A stretch of 12,508 bases of DNA. It comes from Candidatus Aenigmatarchaeota archaeon. GTDB lineage: Archaea; Aenigmatarchaeota; Aenigmatarchaeia; QMZS01. This document shows positions 7,700 to 12,508 of the stretch, one piece after another. Location of the stretch: positions 1 through 12,508 of the forward strand of contig QMZS01000019.1 of assembly GCA_003663295.1 (NCBI GenBank), read 5' to 3'. The position numbers and the translations under genes were made by a program. The first letter of the stretch is position 1. The number at the start of each line of letters is the position of its first letter. Under the pieces are notes generated by a model. It had not been told where the DNA came from and did not search any database. It saw nothing but the letters and a program-made list of their open reading frames with translations.

Positions 7700-9172
7700 A
7701 TGGTTTCGATTTGTCTTTATATGCATGTGCACCAGCCAATTAGGCTGAAAAACTTCAAAATTTTTGACATTGGTCATGAAAAAAATTACTTTGATGATGC
7801 AAAAAACAAAATGTATCTTGAAAGAATCATTAAAAAAAGTTATTTGCCAACAAACAAGATACTCTTGGATCTAATTCATAAAACAAACGGCAAGTTTAAA
7901 GTAAGTTTTTCAATAACAGGGACTTTACTGGAGCAGTTGCAGGATTATCCCAAAGTCATTGAAAGTTTTCAGAAAATAGTGGATACCGGGTGCTGCAATC
8001 TAGTTGCGGAATCTTATTACCACTCTCTCGCCTCTGTATTTTCCCCGGAAGAATTTAAAACACAGATAAAATACCAGGAAAAAACACTATATGATACCTT
8101 TAAAGTGAAAACTAAAATATTCAGGAACACTGAACTTGTATACCAGAATGAGATTGGAAAACTTGTGTCTGAGATGGGCTATGAATGCATTCTTGCTGAA
8201 GGGTGGGACAAAGTCCTTGAATGGAGAAATCCCTGCTTTGTGTATAAGGGTAAAAACAGCAACATAAAAGTCCTGCTTAAGCAATATAAATTAAGCGATG
8301 ACCTGGCTTTCAGGTTTTCTGAAAGAACGTGGAAAAGCTGGCCCTTAACGGCAGATAAATTCGCGGGGTGGATTTCAAATTATAATGGGAATGGCAACCT
8401 TGTAAATCTATTTATGGACTATGAAACTTTTGGGGAACACCAATGGAAAGAAACCGGCATCTTTGAATTCCTAAAACAAGTTCCGTTCAAAATACTTGAA
8501 AATGGGGATGATTTTGTAACTCCAAACGAAGCAATACACAGGTATAATCCAGTCTCGGAGATTGATTTTCCAACAGTTGTTTCATGGGCTGATTCAGAAA
8601 GGGATTTGAGCGCATGGCTTGATAACAAAATGCAAAAAACCGCATCATCAAAACTTTATGGCCTTAAAAGAGACATCCTGCAATATGGGGATGAAAAACT
8701 AATTGATGATTGGAGAAAACTTCAGACCTCCGACCATTTCTATTACATGTGCACTAAATGGTTTTCTGATGGGGATGTTCACAAATATTTTAACCCCTAT
8801 AGAACCCCCTATGATGCATTCATCACCTATATGAATATTTTAAGTGATTTAACACTGAGGTTGGAATATATAAAGAAAATTAAAAATAATTATATGGATA
8901 AACAATTTTTAGAATCGGTTGAAGCAGGTAAAGAATTTTATACAAAAAATGGCCTTGCTATAGCTTCTATGGAAGAACTCGCAAGCGCAATCAAAACCTT
9001 TGATGATGAAACTTTTTTTCATCATGTAAATGAAGAGAAAAATGATTTTGCAAACTGGGCTCGTGATGTTATAGGGGACTTTGTCCTTGCAAACAGGATG
9101 AAAAGAGTTAGAAAACAGGCAACACTAAACAAAATAGTTTCAGCAAGAGTTGCGGAATTATCTTTTCTTTAA
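7700..9172 (+). CDS. Glycoside hydrolase family 57 alpha-glucan enzyme with C-terminal extra domain
   Basis: 490 aa. GH57 conserved regions are visible in order: HVHQP at 9-13; SITGTLLEQL at 71-80; FRNTE with the probable nucleophile Glu145; FMDYETFGEHQW with the probable acid/base Asp240; and LQTSDHFYYM at 341-350. The fold is the (beta/alpha)7 barrel plus helical domain, ending about residue 395. GH57 members include alpha-amylases, 4-alpha-glucanotransferases and branching enzymes; the exact reaction cannot be read here. There is no signal peptide, so it acts on intracellular glucan. Residues about 420-490 form a separate helical module (ELASAIKTFDDETFFHHVNE, then KNDFANWARDVIGDFVLA) that resembles the DUF5752 type. 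It is co-transcribed with the upstream glycosyltransferase (2-base gap), pairing synthesis with remodelling or breakdown. The transcript ends in a T-rich convergent spacer. Confidence 0.92.
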   Translation: MVSICLYMHVHQPIRLKNFKIFDIGHEKNYFDDAKNKMYLERIIKKSYLPTNKILLDLIHKTNGKFKVSFSITGTLLEQLQDYPKVIESFQKIVDTGCCNLVAESYYHSLASVFSPEEFKTQIKYQEKTLYDTFKVKTKIFRNTELVYQNEIGKLVSEMGYECILAEGWDKVLEWRNPCFVYKGKNSNIKVLLKQYKLSDDLAFRFSERTWKSWPLTADKFAGWISNYNGNGNLVNLFMDYETFGEHQWKETGIFEFLKQVPFKILENGDDFVTPNEAIHRYNPVSEIDFPTVVSWADSERDLSAWLDNKMQKTASSKLYGLKRDILQYGDEKLIDDWRKLQTSDHFYYMCTKWFSDGDVHKYFNPYRTPYDAFITYMNILSDLTLRLEYIKKIKNNYMDKQFLESVEAGKEFYTKNGLAIASMEELASAIKTFDDETFFHHVNEEKNDFANWARDVIGDFVLANRMKRVRKQATLNKIVSARVAELSFL

Positions 9173-9192
9173 TTTTGATTTTGGTTATTATT

Positions 9193-9504
9193 TTAATTTC
9201 TTATTATATCTAAATATTCTGTCTTAAGTTCAGTCATGTCCTGGATTATTTCCGCCTGTAATTCAACCTGTTCGCTTGGGATAACAAATCCGAAAATTCT
9301 TATTAATTGTCCGGTTTTTAATTCTGGATGAGGGGTTTCTTCTGAAAAAGAAACATCTATTTTTCCTGTGCCATCATCAATTATAAGCATACTATCTTCT
9401 AAACCGATTATACTTCCCACTATTGAAATTCTTGAATCAAGATTTGGGTTTATATCAGATATCTTCCTCTTGACTGCTGGTTCAGTCTTGAATTCTATTG
9501 CCAT
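9193..9504 (-). CDS. Small OB-fold nucleic-acid-binding protein (RPA-like)
   Basis: 103 aa, essentially one OB domain at about 24-90: ISIVGSIIGLEDSMLIIDDG then TGKIDVSF and LIRIFGFVIPSEQVELQAEII give the five-strand pattern, and the IDDGTGKIDV turn is typical of RPA and related archaeal single-stranded DNA-binding proteins. It is too short to be a full replication protein A, so it may be a small RPA subunit or an accessory nucleic-acid-binding protein. No zinc ribbon is visible. It follows the initiator tRNA gene on the same strand (41 bases) and could be transcribed by read-through or from its own AT-rich promoter at about 9511-9525. It converges with the GH57 gene. Confidence 0.8.
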   Translation of the reverse strand: MAIEFKTEPAVKRKISDINPNLDSRISIVGSIIGLEDSMLIIDDGTGKIDVSFSEETPHPELKTGQLIRIFGFVIPSEQVELQAEIIQDMTELKTEYLDIIRN

Positions 9505-9544
9505 AATTAGTTATAATAATTTAAACAAACAAATGCAAAAATAA

Positions 9545-9681
9545 TAGCGGGAGGTGGATTTTCTAATTTTAGTTTCTTTTTTGGCTTGAGGGTTTTTTCT
9601 TTTCTAAAGAAAAAACCTCATTTGAACCACCGACCTTCGGGTTATGGGCCCGACGAGCACTCCTGGCTGCTCCATCCCGCT
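9545..9681 (-). tRNA. Initiator tRNA-Met (CAT), interrupted by a T-loop insertion
   Basis: Read on the minus strand: acceptor AGCGGGA (9681-9675), TG, D-arm GAGC/GCTC, G26, anticodon stem TCGGG/CCCGA with loop CCCATAA (anticodon CAT), AGGTC, T-stem GGTGG and loop TTCAAAT. After about 62 extra bases come CCACC, TCCCGCT and discriminator A at 9545. All five T-stem and all seven acceptor pairs are Watson-Crick once the insertion is removed, giving a 75-nt tRNA without encoded CCA. The three G-C pairs under the anticodon loop and the A1-U72 pair identify an initiator. Position 33 is C rather than the usual U. The insertion must be removed for function, presumably by the archaeal splicing endonuclease. 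The gene is divergent from rnhB. Confidence 0.88.
9558..9619 (-). other. Predicted 62-nt intron in the T-loop of initiator tRNA-Met
   Basis: Lies between T-loop TTCAAAT and T-stem CCACC. Because AAAT occurs at both borders, the exact cut can be any of five positions between C56 and C61; coordinates shown assume 60/61. The insert starts with a strong hairpin, GAGGTTTTTTCTTT pairing with AAAGAAAAAACC and TC around an AGA loop with one bulged C, followed by an A-rich single-stranded part. A bulge-helix-bulge can be drawn (TTC/GAA between opposite 3-nt bulges) but its central helix is 3 bp instead of 4, so it is imperfect. Confidence 0.75.
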
Positions 9682-9689
9682 ATAATCTA
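9680..9689 (+). promoter_or_regulatory. Possible TATA box of rnhB overlapping the tRNA 5' end
   Basis: CTATAATCTA is centred about 30 bases upstream of the rnhB ATG and overlaps the first base of the divergent tRNA gene. Only 32 bases separate the two genes, so both promoters must share this spacer. No Shine-Dalgarno sequence is seen for rnhB. Confidence 0.3.
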
Positions 9690-9713
9690 ATTTGTTTTAA
9701 ATCTTAATTTAAT

Positions 9714-10370
9714 ATGGGGTTGCTATTAGGTATTGATGAAGCTGGGAAAGGTCCTGTCATAGGGCCTTTGATTATTGCGGGAGTGATTATTTCTGAAGAA
9801 AATTCAAGGAAACTGGGAGAGCTTGGGGTCAAAGATTCAAAGGAATTATCACCTAAGAAAAGGCAGGAATTATTTAGCAAGATTAAAGAACTGTCCGAAG
9901 ATTTTATTATTCTTGAAACTTCTTCAAAACAACTCAATGAAGAAATGGAAATGGAAAACCTAAATACAATTGAAATAAAAAAAATGGGTGAGATAATTGA
10001 TTCTTTCGAAGGTAAAAATCCCGAAGTTTTTATTGATGCGATTGAAGCAAACACTTTAAAATTCAAAGATAAAATCATATCTCATCTGAAAAACAAAAAA
10101 CTAAAAATTGTTGCTGAAAATCGCGCAGACCAAACTTATCCTGTTGTGTCTGCGGCATCAATACTTGCAAAAGTTACAAGAGATTCCAAGATAAAAAAAC
10201 TGCATGATAAATACGGGTTTTTTGGTTCAGGTTATCCAGCTGATGGGAGAACAATTAAATTTCTTGAAGAACTTAATGAAGAAAATTACAATGAAATAGT
10301 GAGGTTGAAATGGTCAACCTCAAAAAGGATTCTTGAAAAGAAAAAGCAGAAAGGGTTGGGGGAATTTTAA
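9714..10370 (+). CDS. rnhB: Ribonuclease HII
   Basis: 218 aa, normal for archaeal RNase HII. It cleaves the RNA strand of RNA-DNA hybrids, including single ribonucleotides in DNA, and helps remove primers. Visible signatures: GIDEAGKGPVIGP at 6-18 with metal ligands Asp8 and Glu9; KDSKELSPKKR at 40-50; VFIDAIEAN with Asp108; and AENRADQTYPVVSAASILAK with Asp139, completing the four-carboxylate active site. GSGYPAD at 171-177 is also family-typical. Lys12 replaces the bacterial Arg in DEAGRG, as in many archaea. The start follows an AT-rich stretch without a ribosome site, consistent with a leaderless or short-leader mRNA. It is divergent from the initiator tRNA and ends in an A/T-rich spacer facing the next gene. 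Confidence 0.95.
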   Translation: MGLLLGIDEAGKGPVIGPLIIAGVIISEENSRKLGELGVKDSKELSPKKRQELFSKIKELSEDFIILETSSKQLNEEMEMENLNTIEIKKMGEIIDSFEGKNPEVFIDAIEANTLKFKDKIISHLKNKKLKIVAENRADQTYPVVSAASILAKVTRDSKIKKLHDKYGFFGSGYPADGRTIKFLEELNEENYNEIVRLKWSTSKRILEKKKQKGLGEF

Positions 10371-10440
10371 TAATTTTGTTAAAAAGTAAAAATAATTAAT
10401 AATTAAATAAATTTAAAAAAAGAATATAAAAAATAGATTA
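10371..10440. terminator. A/T-rich convergent spacer, probable termination zone
   Basis: Seventy bases, almost all A and T, between the convergent ends of rnhB and the small secreted-protein gene. It has T-runs on both strands, which suits archaeal intrinsic termination. No stable hairpin is evident. Confidence 0.35.
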
Positions 10441-10896
10441 TTATTCCAGATTCATTCCATTTCTAAACTGATTTCGATGTCTTCCTTCTCCGTTTTCATT
10501 CATTTTATTTCTGGAATGTTCTTCATTTCTGGAATGTTCTTCATTTCTGGAATGTTCTTCATTTCTGGAATGTTTTCCTTCGCCTTGTCCGAGTCCTTTT
10601 CCTTCAATGCCTAATTCATCTTTTAAGGTTTTCATGGTTTCAAAATCACCGTTTCGTTTTGCTTCATGAAGTTCAACAAAAGTATTGAAGTTTTCTTCTG
10701 TTATCATCTCAGCCATTTTTGGAGTTCTTTCCTCGCTGTCTATTGCTGCCTTCCATTCGTCATAATCTCCTGAGTTCAGGGCTTCTCTTAAAGGATAAGT
10801 CATCTCCTCGCAGTCAAATGCATGCACCATTCCTGTTGCCGCAATCAGCCCGATTACCATCAAAGCCATTGCGCCAAACATTGTTTTCTTTCTCAT
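10441..10896 (-). CDS. Small secreted protein with HSRNEE repeat tail
   Basis: 151 aa. Residues 1-26 (MRKK, hydrophobic stretch, ending MVHA) are a signal peptide. The mature part begins FDCEEM and has a helical domain at about 32-97 with the pattern ALNSGDYDEWKAAID, ITEENFNTFVELHEAKRNGD and LKDELGIEG. I recall this arrangement from small exported proteins of candidate phyla, but I know no assigned function. The tail at 100-151 is Gly-rich then His/Arg/Asn/Glu-rich, with four HSRN units at 109-130 spaced by EE. The His and acidic residues could bind metal; this is speculative. It lies downstream of the membrane-bound winged-helix regulator on the same strand (116-base gap) and has its own candidate promoter with an inverted repeat. 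Confidence 0.75.
   Translation of the reverse strand: MRKKTMFGAMALMVIGLIAATGMVHAFDCEEMTYPLREALNSGDYDEWKAAIDSEERTPKMAEMITEENFNTFVELHEAKRNGDFETMKTLKDELGIEGKGLGQGEGKHSRNEEHSRNEEHSRNEEHSRNKMNENGEGRHRNQFRNGMNLE
10507..10576. repeat. 18-bp tandem repeat, about 4 copies, coding for HSRNEE
   Basis: The unit ATTTCTGGAATGTTCTTC is perfect at 10507-10524, 10525-10542 and 10543-10560, with a partial imperfect fourth copy to about 10576. The unit is a multiple of three, so copy number can change without a frameshift. The near-perfect DNA identity suggests recent expansion. Confidence 0.92.
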
Positions 10897-10943
10897 TGTT
10901 TTTACCTAACGATTCCAACCAATTAACGTGTGTATGTTGAAAT

Positions 10944-10960
10944 CGTATAATAATCATACG
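10944..10960 (-). promoter_or_regulatory. Inverted repeat overlapping a TATA-like element upstream of the small secreted protein
   Basis: CGTAT (10944-10948), 7 bases, ATACG (10956-10960). On the minus strand the centre reads TTATTATACG, a plausible TATA box about 54 bases before the ATG at 10896, predicting a leader of about 25-30 bases that contains TTAGGTAA. An operator overlapping the TATA box would block TBP binding when occupied. The winged-helix regulator encoded just upstream is an obvious candidate binder, by inference only. Confidence 0.4.
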
Positions 10961-11012
10961 CTGGAACAGCCAATATAACCCTGCCGGAAAACTTAGGAAT
11001 AACAAGGAACAA

Positions 11013-11801
11013 TCAGCTTTTGTTAATGAAAATTACATTGGTCATGCCTTTTCTTTCCTTTTTTATAATTTCTTTCTTTACAAGCGAATCTATATTTCTG
11101 GATAAAGATGCTTTAGGCAATCCAATTTCTATCTGCAATTCTGCCTGAGTAACAGGTTTCTTCTTTTTTTCCAGATAATCCACAATCAATTTTTGCCTGT
11201 CTGTTAAAGTTTCTGGATTGTATTTTGACTCTTCTGGTTTTTTCCTATACTTAAAAAAATAAAATCCCCCTAGAATTAAAACACCAATCAAAAGCAATAT
11301 CAAAATTATCTGAACAACTAAAAGTTCGCCTAACCTCCCTCTCGAACTATTATTCATTGAAGAATTCTTGCCTCTAACTAACTGCTCGGGTTCATCACCA
11401 AAATTATATTGCACAATAATTGTCAGAGGTTCATTTTTGCCTTCCCCGATAAGATGCAATTGCCTCTCCTGAGTTTCCATTCTAAAATCACCCGAAATTT
11501 CTATTGGAATAATTATTGTATTTATGGGAAAACTAATATCATAACTATATTCTGAAAAATTATCATCTAAGGTTATATTCAAAATATAATAGTCACCCTG
11601 AATGGAAATATAATCCTGAGTTCTCTCAACAACCAGTTTTGGGTGGTTGGTGATTCCAGAAATTTCAACCCAGTCAGAAGTATTAACCTCAATTTTAACA
11701 TCTGCGTAATATTCTTCAGCAAATATTGGGGATAAAAATAAAAGTACTATTAGAAAAATAAATCCTAAGAAATGAAGCCTTCCCATAATTAAATTATTCA
11801 T
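11013..11801 (-). CDS. Membrane-anchored winged-helix transcriptional regulator
   Basis: 262 aa. Signal peptide at about 1-28, an extracytoplasmic beta-rich domain at about 30-140 (VKIEVNTSDWVEISG, with alternating hydrophobic strands), a low-complexity RGKNSSMNNSSRGR linker, a transmembrane helix at 160-183 followed by YRKK, and a cytoplasmic winged-helix at about 196-262. The recognition-helix region is VTQAELQIEIGLPKASLSRN and the wing is KKERKGMTNVIFI. This matches the predicted membrane-associated archaeal regulators of the COG2512 kind, which sense outside the cell and bind DNA inside. The ligand is unknown. The start overlaps the permease stop by 8 bases (ATGAATAA), so translation is probably coupled and the regulator may control that transporter. 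The ATG at 11786 is an alternative start. No enzymatic motif is seen. Confidence 0.85.
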   Translation of the reverse strand: MNNLIMGRLHFLGFIFLIVLLFLSPIFAEEYYADVKIEVNTSDWVEISGITNHPKLVVERTQDYISIQGDYYILNITLDDNFSEYSYDISFPINTIIIPIEISGDFRMETQERQLHLIGEGKNEPLTIIVQYNFGDEPEQLVRGKNSSMNNSSRGRLGELLVVQIILILLLIGVLILGGFYFFKYRKKPEESKYNPETLTDRQKLIVDYLEKKKKPVTQAELQIEIGLPKASLSRNIDSLVKKEIIKKERKGMTNVIFINKS

Positions 11802-12508
11802 ATCTTAATGCATCAACAGGTTTTAATCTCGAGCCCTGGTAAGCAGGAACAAAACCCGCGAGTACTCCGATAATCACCGAAACTGAAAGCGCTATAATTA
11901 TTGAATCTATAGAAACAAAAGTCCCTCCCCTTAACATCCCCACTTCACCGGTCATGGCGGGCAATGCCCCAGAAAGGAATATTCCAAAAAGGATTCCTAT
12001 AAATCCCCCAACAAGACCTATAAGTGCGGCATTGAACAAAAAAATTACCATAATATCTTTGTTTCTTGCGCCTATTGCTTTCATTATACCAATCTCTTTT
12101 GTCTTTTCAAGAACTGAAGTAAACATGGTATTTGCAACTCCAACTGCGCCTACTATTAAAGAAACCGCCGCAATAGCCACTAAAAAAGCATTAATTGAAG
12201 ACAACATCTCAGATTTTGCTTCCTGCATCTGCGCGTTTGAACTTATTGAAAAATCCTTATCTTTTTCAGTAACATGTCTTACCATCATTAGCTTTGTTTC
12301 TATTTTTCCAATAGTTTCATCTAATTTTTCTTCGTCCCTGATTTTGATAACAATGGAATCATAAACCCCATTTTCTTTATCATTGAGTATCTGATAACCC
12401 ATCTGTATTGGCATATAAATATTTGTGCTGGTGTCATCAAGTATCCCTACAACCCTAAAAACATTTTCTTCTATCGCAATCATTTGGTTAATTCCAATTG
12501 GTTTATCA
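11794..12508 (-). CDS. MacB/FtsX-type ABC transporter permease (5' end beyond window)
   Basis: The frame stays open upstream of the internal ATG at 12483 to the right edge (DKPIGINQ precedes it), so that ATG is not the true start; 237 or so C-terminal residues are visible. The first part (ENVFRVVGILDD to the hydrophilic IRDEEKLDETIGKI) is the end of the extracytoplasmic MacB core domain. Then comes the FtsX domain: a helix in LVAIAAVSLIVGAVGVANTM, the conserved LEKTKEIGIMKAIGARNKDI loop that contacts the ATPase, a helix FNAALIGLVGGFIGILFG, and a last helix ending VPAYQGSRLKPVDALRYE, the classical family terminus. Such permeases export lipoproteins, peptides or drugs, or act as mechanotransmitters. 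The ATPase partner should lie further upstream, outside the window. It is translationally coupled to the membrane regulator. Confidence 0.92.
   Translation of the reverse strand, partial: DKPIGINQMIAIEENVFRVVGILDDTSTNIYMPIQMGYQILNDKENGVYDSIVIKIRDEEKLDETIGKIETKLMMVRHVTEKDKDFSISSNAQMQEAKSEMLSSINAFLVAIAAVSLIVGAVGVANTMFTSVLEKTKEIGIMKAIGARNKDIMVIFLFNAALIGLVGGFIGILFGIFLSGALPAMTGEVGMLRGGTFVSIDSIIIALSVSVIIGVLAGFVPAYQGSRLKPVDALRYE

Noticed and set aside
9585..9619. Strong hairpin with T-runs between the OB-fold gene and the tRNA, looking like a terminator
   Set aside because: It lies inside the interrupted tRNA gene: the sequences on either side pair perfectly as T-stem and acceptor stem, so an intron hairpin explains it better.
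9704..10078. A 124-codon minus-strand ORF opposite rnhB
   Set aside because: rnhB on the plus strand has all catalytic motifs; the antisense frame is low-complexity Ser/Phe/Ile and resembles nothing.
10814..11005. A 63-codon minus-strand ORF overlapping the small secreted-protein start
   Set aside because: It is an out-of-frame overlap covering the promoter region, with no signal peptide or family pattern; the 151-residue frame is the convincing one.
1..12508. CRISPR arrays, transposases or insertion-sequence ends
   Set aside because: No regularly spaced repeats of CRISPR length, no transposase motifs and no paired terminal inverted repeats were seen; the only tandem repeats are the coding 11-bp and 18-bp ones.

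Overview
The window looks like an AT-rich archaeal chromosome segment. Evidence: an initiator tRNA-Met with the archaeal A1-U72 pair and GGG/CCC anticodon stem, TATA boxes about 25 bases upstream of start codons (a leaderless arrangement for the MinD-like gene), an RPA-like OB-fold protein, archaeal-type RNase HII, a GH57/glycosyltransferase pair, and large N-glycosylation-sequon-rich surface proteins. A DPANN lineage of the Pacearchaeota/Woesearchaeota kind is my guess from the surface-protein style; it is not proven.

Layout. 1-5158 (minus): two overlapping genes for very large exported proteins. The upstream one (2438-5158) carries Ig-like repeats, the N-terminal half of a Hint (intein-type) domain, a membrane segment and a cytoplasmic AlbA_2-like/winged-helix tail. 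The downstream one (from 2445 past position 1) has its own signal peptide, then the C-terminal half of a Hint domain, then DUF2341-like, LamG and Ig-like domains. The extein-like domain broken at the Hint site is intact elsewhere in the upstream protein, so the two genes together look like one host protein whose Hint element was split into two polypeptides. 5351-6127 (minus): MinD-like ATPase with a membrane-targeting helix. 6513-9172 (plus): alpha-glucan pair, a glycogen-synthase-like glycosyltransferase followed 2 bases later by a GH57 enzyme with an extra C-terminal domain. 9193-9504 (minus): small OB-fold protein. 9545-9681 (minus): initiator tRNA-Met interrupted in the T-loop by about 62 bases. 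9714-10370 (plus): RNase HII. 10441-10896 (minus): small secreted protein with an 18-bp tandem repeat. 11013-12508 (minus): a membrane-anchored winged-helix regulator overlapping the end of a MacB/FtsX-type permease that runs off the right edge.

How it fits together. The plus-strand pair handles alpha-glucan synthesis and remodelling. The right-hand minus block reads as an envelope transport/regulation operon (permease, membrane regulator, secreted small protein). The tRNA, OB-fold and RNase HII genes are housekeeping. The two most unusual items are the Hint domain divided between two exported proteins and the T-loop-interrupted initiator tRNA gene.
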